From the NCBI GenBank assembly GCA_021234155.1, contig JAJEKV010000001.1:24665189-24729188 (forward strand): a stretch of DNA of 64,000 bases. Reading direction: 5' to 3'. Under the pieces are notes generated by a model that was not told the DNA's origin, did not search any database, and saw nothing but the letters and a program-made list of their open reading frames with translations. The DNA comes from Isoetes taiwanensis. Taxonomy: Eukaryota; Streptophyta; Lycopodiopsida; Isoetales; Isoetaceae. Made by a program: the position numbers and the translations under genes. Positions 1-11,703 of the stretch are shown here, piece by piece (the stretch's first letter is position 1; each line of letters starts with the position of its first letter).

Positions 1-1790
1 TTAGATCTGGCTCAGTTCTCTACTGATCCTGACTGTTACAGTGCTTCCACTTACTACGACGAAAACTGGGGGTCCTATGTTGTGTTTGGTGGCACTGGAT
101 GTAAGAGCAGTCAGTCATAGCCAAAAAAGGTTGAAGCTGAACATGTATACTAATAGAGTATGATACTATGAGTATTACTGAAGCAGAAGATTGTCCTGTA
201 GTTCCAGAAAAATTACAGTGAAGATCTCTAAGGATTTGAGTAGGTTCCACGAAAGGCGGAATCTAAGTGTGTATATCTCTCTACTGAGATAAGAGAGGAT
301 TGTGAAATATCAGTCTGAAAGGAAGACATTGTATTCATCTTTCTGTGCCTCCTAGCATTTTTCGCCATGATCTTGTCGTTTTCTAGCACTTGAACCTTTT
401 GAATGTTTAGAGGAACTAAATTCAAACCCATTTCCCAACAGACATGTGACACTGAGGCCTCACCTAGAAACTTTTTATACAAATCAATGTGGACTGGTTG
501 CGGCGATCCGAACTTACAGGTTTAATCAATCTAAAGCCTGCCAATGAGAACAACCTTAGTGGATGAGATTGGAGCAGTTTAAGAAGAGCAGTCTTAGGGA
601 TTAATGCTCATTTAATCAGCGTTGCATGATCTTGAGAAAAAAAAATGTTATTATCAGGTTGATCACGTTGGGCTTATTTATAAATGATGTTAATGGAAGC
701 TTTAATACAAAGGCAGGTTAGTTTTGTAAAGACGAAAAATGGTTAGTGGCTTGAATCTTTAAGGAGATGAAAGGACAAGGAGAAAGGTATATAAACGTGG
801 GACAAGTTCACTGGGTGCCAAATTCCAGACGAGGCAATAAAAAAACCCAAAAGAATATTGAAACCGAGGAAGAGGAAAAACCCGTGCTTTCTAAGGATGT
901 GGTTCACACAGAACGAGAAAACAAGTAAAAAAAGGATGAATGTAAACGAAAGCAAGAGCATTAATCTGGAGACAAATCCAGAGAGCAGATAACTGAAGAA
1001 ACAGACCAAAGAAGCATGCATTGAATTTGTCCTCTTTCACACTGGCAACTGCATCTGGCAGAGTTTTTGAAAAAGAAAACCTACTCACAGGGGGGCCTCC
1101 AATTGTAGTAGATACTTGCTTAATTGAAAAAGCCCGATTTTGAAAGCAATATTCGTATGGAAAGGTCAAGATCCAGGACTGACAGGCATAGACAGGTTCT
1201 GCTTTGTTTAGCAGATAAAAAAATGAGGGTTCTATGTAACAGAACAGTGAATAGAAGTGTGTTGTCCATCCGTCCCTTTCCTTGTATTTGACGATTTGGG
1301 TTAATTGGTTTCCCAATGCTAGACCCTTGTTCTTCCTTGGTTGTCATAAACTATTGTTTTTGGTTGTGTCCTCAGTTTGAAATTTGTGCCCTTTTTAGTA
1401 GTACGTTTTTCTTTGCCCTTGGTTTTCTTTGTACTCTATGTGATCTCTGCTTTTGTTCTTGTCTCCTTTCTCTTTGCCTTTCTTTTTGTACAATTTAGTC
1501 CCTTACACATGCCCTCCCTTTGTTTCCTCTACATAAATAGCGGATTTTGCATGGCCTAATTGTTGCCTTCTACTACACATGTCTAAGTCTACCTTATGTG
1601 GGGTGCCTCGTTAGCGCCACCTCTTTTTGGTGGGCTCTCCATGATCAATGGTGCCCAAATTTGGCATGTGTTAGTAACTTTGGCCTGTGCTAGTAACTTT
1701 GTCACATCATATCATCTGGCGTGCCATCCATATGCAGTGGTCAGGACAAGACCCATTTGAGTGTGTTGTAAATTGTCCCATAAGCTATGA
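1..1790. other. Non-coding stretch, no gene seen
   Basis: No open frame here has recognisable protein similarity; the short frames are interrupted and of low complexity. From about 1320 to 1500 the plus strand is very T-rich. The last 100 bases lead into a tetranucleotide tract and may be the 3' end of an unidentified retroelement. Confidence 0.5.
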
Positions 1791-1792
1791 CT

Positions 1793-1807
1793 TCCCGTTA
1801 AAATCCC

Positions 1808-1895
<88 letters not shown>
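1793..1895 (+). repeat. (TCTA)n microsatellite with a retroelement-like lead-in
   Basis: About 22 uninterrupted TCTA units run from roughly 1807 to 1895. They are preceded by CCCGTTAAAATCCC. A similar CGTTAAAA or CGATAAAA stretch precedes the simple-repeat tails of two LINE copies (near 22798 and 43900) and of a SINE-like element (near 35610). I infer that the tract began as the 3' tail of a retroposed copy and then expanded by slippage. Confidence 0.8.
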
Positions 1896-1896
<1 letters not shown>

Positions 1897-2459
1897 GCCA
1901 TTGGGTTATAGAACCAACGATTTGATTTGATGAGCGACCATTAGTGTAAGTTGGGGAGTAGTAGGCAATCTTATTAAAAATGACTTGGGATGATGGATAG
2001 CTGCTTAACCTTATTCATTGTCATAGTTTCTACCTATACCATACAACTCTGCCATCCCATGTTCATTGATTGGACCTGCAATCAAGCATCCTCCATGTCA
2101 CGTAGTAAATAGTAGTAAATAGTGACAATGTGGAAATGATTTTTTACAGCCACACTACTAGTTTATTTGGATACGATTTTTGACAAGCACATTACTATTT
2201 GTATATGTCAATATGACTTTTGACCAGCAAACTATTGGGTTGCAAGTCGTACGATGATTCTTAAGGTTCTAAGATCATAAGCTTGGTCTTTCAATCATTG
2301 GAAGATTTACATTAAAATATATAGGATTGAAAATGGGTTTAGAGTCCGCATACCTTACTCCCATTCACTTCAAAACAAGGGACATTTTGTGGGATAGGAT
2401 GAGGGGAGTGTATTTTCTCATTGAATTTCAAATATATAAATAATCTTGACGAAAAACTA
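1896..2459. other. Non-coding stretch, no gene seen
   Basis: AT-rich sequence with no supported ORF. A short direct duplication (AGTAGTAAAT twice near 2104-2120) is the only structure I see. Confidence 0.4.
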
Positions 2460-2798
2460 CTTTTGTGCTACGTATTCTAGACGAGGTGCACCCCAGACAA
2501 TCTTGATCGTTGGATCTCTCCATCCTCCGACCCAGATCGTACGTTAGGGCCTCTGGGCGCCTCTCGTTTCGATTATGGTTATTTATGATTGGGGATGCCT
2601 ATGATTTTGAATTATGATGATTTATGATTAGGGATGCTTATGATTTTGAAATATGCATTTCGATTATGGTGATTTATGATTGGGGATGCCTGTAATTTTG
2701 AAATATGAAATACGGGTTCACCTAAGGTTTTGGAATATGAAATACGAGGACTCATCTCTATACAAGTTCGCCTGAGGTTTTAGAATATGAAATGCAGA

Positions 2799-2868
2799 GA
2801 CTCAAACCCCCACCAAAATAATCCAATATCCTAATAAAAATATTTTAACCAATGCAAACAGCAAGATA
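2799..2868 (-). promoter_or_regulatory. tRNA-like head (A and B boxes) of SINE copy 1
   Basis: On the minus strand TATCTTGCTGTT (A-box position) is followed about 60 bases later by GGTGGGGGTTTGAGTC, which matches the RNA polymerase III B box GGTTCGANTCC with changes. The boxes line up with the cleaner copies at 3568-3637 and 4936-5005. Likely no longer active. Confidence 0.4.
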
Positions 2869-3567
2869 ACTCGCGTATTTTTTCTATTCAATCTATGTTT
2901 TTTTTTTTCCTCTTAATAATAACGAATTCAAATGTGTTAGGGGTATGGCTATGGTCTCAGAAATCGTGATTTATGCATCTATATCAAATCCCCAACCTCC
3001 TGTGATTGTGCTATATATTTCAAGACGAGGTGCACCCCAGATAACCTCGATCGTTGGATCCCTCCATCCTACAACCCAGATTGTATGTTAGGGCCTCGCG
3101 GCGCCTCTCATTTCAATTAAACCTCCTGTGATTGTGCTACATATTTCAAGACGAGGTGCACCCCAGATAACCTCGATCGTTGGATCCCTCCATCCTATGA
3201 CCCAGATTGTATGTTAGGGCCTCTCAGCACCTAGCATTTCGATTATGCACCCCAGATAACCTCGATCGTTGGATCCCTCCATCCTACGATCCAGATTGTA
3301 TGTTAGGGCCTCTCAGCGCCTAGCATTTCGATTATGGTGATTTATGATTGGGGGTGCTTATGATTTTGAAATATGAAATACGGATTCGCCTAAGGTTTTA
3401 GAATATGAAACCTCTCAGCGCCTAGCATTTTGATCATGGTGATTTATGATTGGGGATGCTTATGATTTTGAAATATGAAATACGGATTCGCCTAAGGTTT
3501 TAGAATATAAAATACGAGGACTCGTCTCTATACAAGAGACCTAAGGTTTTAGAATATGAAATGCGGA

Positions 3568-3637
3568 GACTCGAACCCCTACCAAAATAATCCACTATCC
3601 TAATAAGAATGCTTTATTCAATGCAACCAGCAAGATA
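3568..3637 (-). promoter_or_regulatory. tRNA-like head of SINE copy 2
   Basis: The minus strand reads TATCTTGCTGG at the A-box position, then CATTGAATAAAGCATTC, then AGGGGTTCGAGTC as a near-perfect B box. The D-arm-like TTGRWTAAAGCA and the T-arm-like GGTTCGAGTC are what mark this as tRNA-derived. The gap between boxes is somewhat longer than in a real tRNA. Confidence 0.5.
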
Positions 3638-3740
3638 ACTCGGTTATTTTTTCTATTCAATCTATATTGTTGTTGTTATTGTTGTTGTTTCTCTCTTTTT
3701 TTCTTTTTCTTTTTTTTTTTATAATAACCAATTCAAATGT

Positions 3741-4714
3741 ATTAGGGGTATGACCATGTGTTAATTGGGTTCCAAAAAAATAGAATGAAACAATTTAGAT
3801 CACAACCTTGAATTGTGAATGAAAAAATTGTAAGAGAAATTTGTCTCATTTTTTACTTAGTATTTACTTCAGCAATTGCTGATTTTTTATAAATCTGGAC
3901 TCTATGCCATGGTTAGAATGTCTAGTACCTTGAGGTTGCTTTGTTTACAACATCTTGATGTACTTTGGCACTTATCTAAATAAGGCCAATCATCATTGAT
4001 TGAGTTGAAAAAACTCCAAGATGTCATATGCTATGTAATGTAATACATACACACTATATGACTCTGCTTGAAGCATCTCTCAAATTGGCACCTGCTAAAA
4101 TGACAATGCAGAAGTTCCAAAGGTACGCTTTCATGCCTAGCCCTTGCACTAGCCTAAATAGTAAGACAATGTGCACTATGTGAATGAAAGACAATGTAAT
4201 GGTCTGAAGCTCATGCTTGCAGTGAAATTAAATGAAATGATAAGTTTGGAAGACATTGCACATATTTTCAAGGTCGTCTTTTGCCCTGTCCTTTATTTGC
4301 TGCAGTTCAGCAACCTCCTTTTCATGCAATTCTGGTCCAAGTGTTCTAGAATTAAAAAGACTTGCAAACATGAGCAAATATCACCGATTCATTTCCTTTG
4401 ACGGTTTGCCTTGACACGAATGAAATAAACCTAAAATAGGAACATTATTACGACATGAGATTACTGTAATAGGATCACCTCAACCATGAAAATTTCTATG
4501 TTTACTCATTCTGCTTTTCCATAGCAGGTCTTCAAACTCTTGCTCCTTGCTTTATGCTTATTTCTCTCTGTAGGCAACATAGTAATGATCATAACTCTAC
4601 AGTGATGATCTAGAATCAATAATCTCACAAATTCATCCCTTGCTCTTAATTGGATAGAAATTTCAAATATGCGTTGTCATCATGCAGAGATTTGAAGTAT
4701 CATATCACGAAAAA
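3741..4714. other. Non-coding stretch, no gene seen
   Basis: Starts just after a T-rich run that closes the SINE-like array. No frame with protein similarity and no repeat that I can align to the rest of the window. Confidence 0.4.
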
Positions 4715-5345
4715 AACAATATATAACACCCTGGACTACCACAATCGTCGGATTCGTTGATCCTACGACCCAGATCGTATGTTGGGGCCTGTGAGCACCT
4801 CTCTTTCGCTTATAGTCATTTTTTATTGGAGACGCCTATGATTTTAAAATATGCAATACGATTTCGCCTAAGGTTTTGAGAGAATATTGAACCTCTATAC
4901 GGCTTTGCCTAAGAATTTAGAATATGAAATACGGGGACTCGAATCTCTACCAAAATAATTCAATATCCTAATAAGACTACTTTAACCAATATATCCAATG
5001 AGCTAATGTGATTATTTCTTATCTTAAATCTATATTTTTTTTTTATAACAACCCATTCAATTGTTTTAGGAATATATGGACTATAGTTTCAGAAATTGTT
5101 ATTTTTTTACATCCATATCAAATCCCCCTGGAACCCCCTGTTATTTTACTACATATTCTAAACGAGGTGCACCCTGGACTACCACAATCGTCGGATTCGT
5201 CGATCCTACGACCCAGAGCGTATGTTGGGGCCTGTGAGCACCTCTTGTTGGACTATGGTTTCAGGAATTGTTATTTTTTTACATCCATATCAAATCCCCC
5301 TGGAACCCCCTGTTATTTTACTACATGTTCCAAGCCGTTGTCATC
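4715..5345 (-). mobile_element. Second SINE-like array with an internal duplication
   Basis: Same family as 2460-3740, in the same orientation. One longer unit runs from about 4725 to 5155 and a second partial copy starts at the ACGAGGTGCACC near 5163. A segment of about 85 bp containing CCATATCAAATCCCCCTGG occurs at 5070-5155 and again at 5243-5326 with few differences, so this duplication is much younger than the array as a whole. Confidence 0.55.
4936..5005 (-). promoter_or_regulatory. tRNA-like head of SINE copy 3 (best A box)
   Basis: The minus strand reads TAGCTCATTGG, a close match to the plant A-box consensus TRGCNNAGTNGG, then ATTGGTTAAAGTAG, then GGTAGAGATTCGAGTCC as B box. This is the clearest evidence in the window that the family is tRNA-derived. 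Confidence 0.55.
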
Positions 5346-6068
5346 CCTTGCTCTTAAATGTATAACAATTTCAAATATGCAACAACGCAACGCAAGTAAC
5401 ATCACAATATTTCTCCTGCATATCACACACACAACATCTGCATATTACAACAATTGAAGAAAAATACTAGGCTCTGAATAAAACATTGATAAACCAGGTA
5501 CCTTATCTTTTGTAAGAGCACAATCTTTCTAGATCAGTCCCATAATTTTGTACTGCGACTACAATGAACCAGTTCTGCTACCACATATTGACCCTATGTA
5601 GTAAATCAAATGCTCTGTTGTAAGACGTAGAAATATGACTTTTTTATTGAATCCTAATAATGCAGGACTTGCCAAAATCATGATACCTTCCCTGGAGGGA
5701 ACGAATTTTTATATTTTATATATGAAAAGAAAAGTACAATGTTTCATGCTTATAGAGAATTACTATAGGAGTAATCTCAACTTCTTCATTCTCTACATGC
5801 AGAAACTTATTAATTGCTCTAGAAGCAAAATATACATGAAGCTCATAACTTGCTCTTGTAGCTGATATCCTAGAATAGTCCATAAGATCTATCCACATCG
5901 TATCCAGATTATAGAAGATGATCCAAAGCAATCAGAAGACCTTGGAAGTAATAACTCTTGTCTTGAAAAATATGCAAGTGGCCTGAACCACTGGAATAGA
6001 AGAAACCTTGTTCCATGCAAGTTGGAAATTTATATCTGTATGAGAATAGCCAAAATAGAATGAAATTC
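5346..6068. other. Non-coding stretch, no gene seen
   Basis: AT-rich DNA with only short interrupted frames; nothing recognised. Confidence 0.4.
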
Positions 6069-6510
6069 AGGCATATCAGTACCTGATATAGCATACGGCT
6101 CAAACATAACAGTATTTGAGCAAACCATATCCAATAAATTCAAGGTGAATTTGGCATGAAATTCAGGCATGGGCAAAAGTATGCTGGTGGGTATCAAAAG
6201 CAGGCATCCGGACACATGCTGACAGCACTCATATAGCACCCCATATGGCAGCTTGTTTAAGGTGTTACTGGTACTAGCACATGGTAATTAGGTAATCAAT
6301 AGAAATATGTAACAACTCCAACTAATAACAAGTGGAATACTATGATAGAATAATACATCCAGGGTGCTGATCTAAGTGCTGGGGCCGCGTTTTTTTGATA
6401 CCCACTAGCATACTTTTGCCCGCATATCAGTACCTAATTTAGCATACTGCCCAAACATTGCAATATTTGAGCAAACCATATCCAGTAGATTGAAGGTTAA
6501 TTTGGCATCA
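6069..6510. repeat. Direct duplication with an inverted 26-base arm
   Basis: About 90 bases beginning GCATATCAGTACCT at 6069 recur at 6421 in the same orientation, both containing TTTGAGCAAACCATATCC. After the first copy, GGGCAAAAGTATGCTGGTGG (6171-6190) reappears as its reverse complement just before the second copy (about 6397-6422). The result is a direct repeat joined to a possible stem-loop. Confidence 0.75.
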
Positions 6511-7828
6511 GTACCAAATTGCATTCAAGCTAAATCTTGGCTTTTTCAAGCATAGCAGTATTTGAAAAATACAACCAAGGTGCTAATAAATTTCAAGTAT
6601 TCACAAATCTATCATACAACCTAGTAGCACGATCTTCAACATAAACAAGTAACTCAGGACCAACCTTGCAAATCTTCAGACATAAAGTATCTTCCTGATT
6701 CATCAAATGCTAAAATCTGAATCTTCCTGCTAGCAAGAAAGAGCAGAACGAAAGGAAGGGCCACAAATAGAATTCCTTTCAAAGAACAAATTGTGATATT
6801 CTCTGTTAGAATGGAATGCAAATGATAATCTTTACCAGCCTTGCAGTCGTTCTTTGCCTTATAGGTCGGCATCCATCTAGATGGATCTGCAATTTCGGCA
6901 TCTCTGTTTGAAAAGATAAAGGGCAAAAGCATCAAGAATACCTCTGTGCTAAAGAACATACCTCGTTAGAGGGTAATTGCTACAAGTCCGATGCCGAAAA
7001 AAATAAATTGCATCACTTCAACGAACCTTTTTTCTGACTTCTGGTCATGTCAATTCTATCCGGCCCGGCTAGCCTCAAAAAAGGAGATGTCGTGTTTAAT
7101 CCTACCACTGTTGCAGTCGGTAAAGAGCAGGGCGGCCGCTGCCCTAGCCGGCCAAGAACAGTGCTAGCGCTAGCGCCAAGATGCCCATTTTTTCATACAA
7201 CTCCGCAATTTTGTGATCTGCTCTGGATAATGCCTTTCAGGTACGTGTATCATTCTTTCCATATACCCATTGGATTTCTGGCTAGTTCTAAAGGAGTTAG
7301 ATGTTCCTTTGACCTAAACATTGGAGTATTCAAAAGTTTAGGATCGACATGCTTCTTAGGTCTTAAGCCTAAAGTATAGATCATCTTTTGACAGCTCCAT
7401 ATCTATTGAAGAAAAAGGAGGATGAGGTCTTCAGAGCTTCTAAGATTTGTTGATGAACAGGGAGCCACAAACCGATCGAAGAAGCGGTGACCAACTGGTT
7501 GAATAGCCAAGCCAAGCTTGCTGCCGATCTGAGTGCTTTGTAACCCTAATACACCTTCGCCTTTTTTTTGCCCCTTTTTTCGATCGATCGTGTCCGTTTG
7601 ATGAAAGATCAATCTCAGCCACCCAATTTAGAGCGTGATGCATAACATACCTATACCAAAACCTTATAATATAAGATTGGCATTATGTGCCATCAATATT
7701 TCCCTAATCCTTAAATCATTTGGTGCACCATCAAATCCTTGCAATTGGGTGCAATGAGTGGTTAGAAATTACCTTAATCACATTCAATATAAGATGGTTG
7801 GAGGGCAGGACCCAACAAAGCAATGCTG
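6511..7828. other. Non-coding stretch, no gene seen
   Basis: A GC-richer patch near 7050-7170 stands out from its AT-rich surroundings, but the frames through it show no known domain. No RNA gene or repeat is recognised. Confidence 0.4.
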
Positions 7829-7882
7829 GTGTGTGTGTGTGTGCGCGCGCGCGCGCATGTGTGTGTGTGCATATGTGTATGT
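7829..7882. repeat. (TG)n(CG)n(TG)n alternating tract
   Basis: Alternating purine-pyrimidine tract: TG repeats, then eight CG/GC steps, then more TG ending in CATATGTGTATG. Such tracts are prone to Z-DNA formation and slippage; no function is implied. Confidence 0.9.
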
Positions 7883-8770
7883 CCAATTGGATGCTGCCAT
7901 ATGGCATGATGTAACAATTGCTTCTTTTGCATATGATTGGATTGCAGACATGAAGACAGATGCTCACTCATATATAGATGAGGCTCTACATTTTTTTTGT
8001 TGATGTCATGCATGTACATCTTGATGGAATTGTATCTGCTTGTCAGGCAGGAGCTATAAGACCTTATCGCCTTCGCCATCTTTTGGTACAATTTCATGAT
8101 GCATTTAGTCATCTCCATATTCTTAAGCATGACAATCATCCTAAAGGTGTTGAAATACACTCGGAGTACTATATGTGGGGTGAACCACTTATAAGAGTAG
8201 AATGTGGCTCAACCCTGCAGTATCCAAAAGAGCACATATAAGCTAGAGAGAGGAGAGGGTTAAACCATCTCACCTTTAGAGTGTGCCAATGTATGGCCTA
8301 GCTTACACAATTAGATATTTTACCTACAAGAGGAGCTAGATACTGAGTCTTGGGGTCTTGCCGATGACAAGAATATTACTGACAGATTGACTAGTGAGAT
8401 GCAAATGGATAAGGTTCCACCTCCATCCGCCCCTCTCCCAAACCATGTGAGGATAGGATCAACCATGAACGCTTGGGGTGGGACCTAAAGAATGGAGACC
8501 ACAACGCCTGTATAAGAGTCCATAGTATTACCTCCAAATATCCAGGCTCTGTCAAGGCGTACTCGTTGATGAGGCAGTCCAGTAGTAGTCCAAGTGTCCA
8601 CGAGCAACTGGACACGATTTCTAAGGGACGAAAAGGAGCAACACTCATTAACCATTTCATCAAGGAAACTTTCATCCTTGTCCATCATGGCATTTTGACA
8701 GTGTTAATCATAACAATAGTCAAATTGGACCATGCCTCGTGCTGCTGCTCAACTCATGCCTGTCCCCCGG
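7883..8770. other. Non-coding stretch, no gene seen
   Basis: Two moderately long open frames (87 codons from 7978 and 104 codons from 8473, both plus) carry no motif I recognise. Opposite-strand frames through 8473-8675 are also open, which argues against coding. Confidence 0.35.
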
Positions 8771-9325
8771 CATTAGAGGTAATTTGAGATCTCCTTTTGT
8801 CCCCATAAGAATCCTCCAATAGAATGAGTACTCTACATCAAACTGCAATTAATGCAGCATTAACAACTTCATTGCTGTTGTTTTTTCCCTATAACTTTTG
8901 ATCTACTCATGAAAATGCTGCGGCGTTTGTTGCATTAGATGCAGAATGAAAAGATCTTTCAAGTGATATATGGTTATGATGTATTTCAATGCAAGCCATA
9001 TGTGTTAACCTTAAAAAATATGGTTTTTTGCTTTTTTCTTATATATTTACATCCCAAAAGATATAACAATGGGTTGTCATTAGAAAGATCTTGAGGAGAC
9101 GAATCCATTGCCACAAATAGCGTTCGAATCGGAGTTTTTGATCAAAAGTTATAGTAGAAAAATGACACCGCAAAAGTTAGTTAGAACTGCATTAATTACT
9201 GCTGCCACATAATACTGGAATAAAATACACTGGAGCTCTTCTCTTATTGGACAGTTTAAAAAGCTGATGTGGCTTTTTAAGCATCCCTTAATGGGACAAA
9301 ATGAGATCTCAAATTACCTCTAATG
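8771..9325. mobile_element. 555-bp terminal-inverted-repeat element (MITE-like)
   Basis: The left end begins CATTAGAGGTAATTTGAGAT at 8771; its reverse complement ends at 9325. The arms match over about 33 bases with one mismatch, and a weaker match continues inward (CCAATAGAATGAG against CCAATAAGAGAAG). There is no coding capacity inside. No clear target-site duplication is visible, so the superfamily cannot be assigned. The length, TIRs and lack of ORF fit a non-autonomous DNA transposon. Confidence 0.75.
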
Positions 9326-10079
9326 TAAGTCCACAAATACTTGGTGAGCTTTACTTGGGAGCCGAAAAGGTTTAAGGCCTCTAGACTAGGAGCATACTAA
9401 AATGCATCACTATTTTTCAAGGCTAAGGTTCTAACTACAAGAATGCAATGCATAGAGCTTTAAGTATGTGATCAATCATACTAGACCATCCATAAAGCAA
9501 GATAATCTCTTAGAGACTTAAGTCATGATCTAACTTTGATGGTGCACTAACCTTGAGTGCTCATGGTGCATGGTCAAGGTGTTGGAGGCATCTGGATCCA
9601 CTAGAAGAGGCACTGGGAGGAGCGTCTAGTGGATGGGGAAGGACGTTTGTAAGACTCACACTAATGAGTATAAGATTAGGGTTTTATATGTATAAGCACA
9701 TATAAAAGTGGTATAACATGTATAGAAGTGTGTATTTGGACTATTCCCTAGTATCCAAGATTGCTTGGGTATCATGTCCCCTTCCAGTATCACTCTAGGG
9801 TGGTGCTCATATAGGCACATAGCCTGTAGAAGTGACATGACAATACTGGGTTGTACATATAGTGTAGGTATATGCACAGAGAGTGTTACACTCTTCCACC
9901 TTTAAAGAAGAGGGTATCATCCTCGGCATTGTATTCTATTCTATTCATTAATCTAATAAAATTAATTTAAGTACACAAGATTAAGTGCACTTTATCAGCT
10001 TCATATATTGTCTCCTCTTAGCTCTACAACCTCTCCCACTGCCAAATGGATGGCAATTGTAGATCCCAGGACCCATATG
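9326..10079. other. Non-coding stretch, no gene seen
   Basis: Contains a short ATTCT-type run near 9931-9945, resembling LINE 3' tails elsewhere in the window, but no LINE coding relic is visible just upstream. Confidence 0.35.
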
Positions 10080-10630
10080 TGTTCGTACATGGCATTGGCT
10101 TTAGAATAAGTTGCTCCATCCTATAGTTTTTGTACTTTGGTGGTGTGTTTGCATGTAATTGTGTTGTGGTATTGCTATGATTTGTAGCTCTGCAGTATGC
10201 CCCCCTTGCCTCTTAGATGTTGAAACACTTGAACATTGCCTCTTTTCTTGTCCAGAAGTTCAATCAGCATGGTTCTTGCTATAAGGCTTATTTATCATGA
10301 CACTAGATAGCAAATGTATTCTACCCAGATGGATGGGTTCCATCCAGGCAGAAGGCATTTTATCTAAGGTCTGAGTGGCTACTATGATCAATCTGGGAGC
10401 ATCGCGGTCTCTATACTTTCCAAGGCATTTACTCATCTGCTTGTAGTGTGATTGCTGTAGTCCAGGCTAGTTCTTATCATTAGTCTCCTATGCTGGAGTA
10501 AGTACATAATGCTTCAAGATCATGTTTCAGGAGCATTTTCTTGTGTTCACAAAGCTAGATGAGATATTTATGTCTTGTAAAATATTCTTTTGACCAATAA
10601 GATTTTTTTCATCCTTCAAAAAGAAAAGAT
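10080..10630 (+). pseudogene. L1-type LINE 3' fragment (zf-RVT domain relic)
   Basis: A frame with stops preserves the zinc-binding domain found at the C-terminus of plant L1 reverse transcriptases (zf-RVT family). From about 10185 it reads SSAVCPPCLLDVETLEHC then LFSCPEVQSAW, with the C-x2-C and H-C-x4-C residues intact. Upstream, WWCV fits the tryptophan-rich stretch that usually precedes the zinc site. The segment closes near 10590-10615 with GACCAATAAGATTTTTTT, the usual type of plant L1 3' end. No reverse transcriptase core remains, so this is a strongly 5'-truncated dead copy. Confidence 0.7.
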
Positions 10631-10914
10631 TGATTAAGTACACAATTTTCAACTCTATATTAACCTTAGAAAACCGATCCAAAATTTTAGAAGCTTGCAA
10701 ATTTTACATCTATGACATAGCTTTAATCAAAACCAGAATGTCTAGATTTCACGCTTGTTTAGTTTAGGTATTCACAAAGAGGAATAGTCCCTCTTCAAAT
10801 CTGTTTCCTTCTTCCAAGTAGCTTTTTCCTCACTTGCAAATTTCCACTTTACTAAGTGTTCTTTGCATGTCATTCTTTTTGTTACTATCAACTCCCTTCA
10901 TTGAAGAATCTTTT

Positions 10915-11703
10915 CAGGTTCTAAGGGTAACTCTTCATCCGTGAGTGTAAAATTATAGTGATCCTGCAAAGAAACTGCTCCATTATGAACACAATACTTA
11001 AGCAAGCTAATATGAATTTATGGATTAAATATAGCGGAAGCTCTAAATCATGACCTAAATTTCCCACTTTCGTAGTCGGTCCTGCCCATCTAGGGCCTAA
11101 CTTCTTTGTCATTCCAACTTTAGATTTCCCTTCTTTAACTGCAATATTGAGCCATACTTCATCATTTTTCTTAAAATTCCTGCTCATCTGATGCTTATCT
11201 GCATAAGCCTTTTGCTTGCACTAAGTATGCATTCTAGTGCTTAATTTATGCTACCTTCCATGCCTTGGACCAAATCTTGCGCTACTTGCGCTTTGGATAA
11301 TGGATCGTGCCATGTTCCTAGAGTTAAGCATTGGTATCCATACGTTCGCATGAAGGATGTCATATCCATCGCAGAGTGCTTAGCACTATTTCAGCTAAAT
11401 GGATGTAAGATTGCCACTCCTCTTACTTGTCCCATACATAATTCTCAACATATCTTCGAGCACTTTATTCAATCTTTCGATCTAGTCGTCTGTTTGCAGG
11501 TGATATGTCGTATTCATGTGTAACTTGTTCCTACTATTTGACATAATGTCTTCCAAAATTCTCCTGTGAACTTGTGGTTTCGGCCAGACACTATTCCTCT
11601 GGGCATACCATGTAATCTGAAGATGTTGGTCGCAATAGTACTATTATTTCCAATATTATGATCCTTGACTTACGTGGAATAAAATGTGTGAGCTTGGATA
11701 GCG
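10915..11703 (-). pseudogene. Ty3 retrotransposon integrase relic, copy B
   Basis: The minus strand encodes, across frameshifts and stops, the integrase catalytic core end and C-terminal domain of a Ty3-type polyprotein. Seen in order: FRLHGMPRGIVSGR, then FTGEFWKTLCQIVGT, then YHLQTDDQIERLNKVLEDML (11640 down to 11440), then an SRNFKKNDEVWLNIAV block and KLGPRWAGP, the integrase GPY/F-type module (11190 to 11080). The integrase would insert element cDNA into host DNA. It pairs with a second, similar segment at 11704-12800 in the same order and orientation, so the two look like a tandem duplication. Non-functional. Confidence 0.75.

Larger units (their letters stand above)
2460..3740 (-). mobile_element. 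Complex array of a tRNA-derived SINE-like repeat
   Basis: A repeat containing ACGAGGTGCACC followed by CGTTGGATC and CGACCCAGAT-like blocks occurs near 2479, 3022 and 3152, with a partial copy starting near 3247. Each longer copy continues into a block of GATTTATGATTGGGG, TACGGATTCGCC and AAGGTTTTAGAATATGAAAT. Two copies end in a region that on the minus strand resembles a tRNA: A-box-like, then TTGGTTAAAGCA, then a B box. Several copies are only about 105-170 bp, so the block is a full unit plus nested partial duplications rather than a simple tandem array. Family level (tRNA-related SINE) is inferred from the two internal promoter boxes. Confidence 0.55.

Noticed and set aside
7047-7379. 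110-codon plus-strand frame in a GC-richer patch
   Set aside because: No recognisable domain; composition shifts within the frame and no promoter or splice context supports it.
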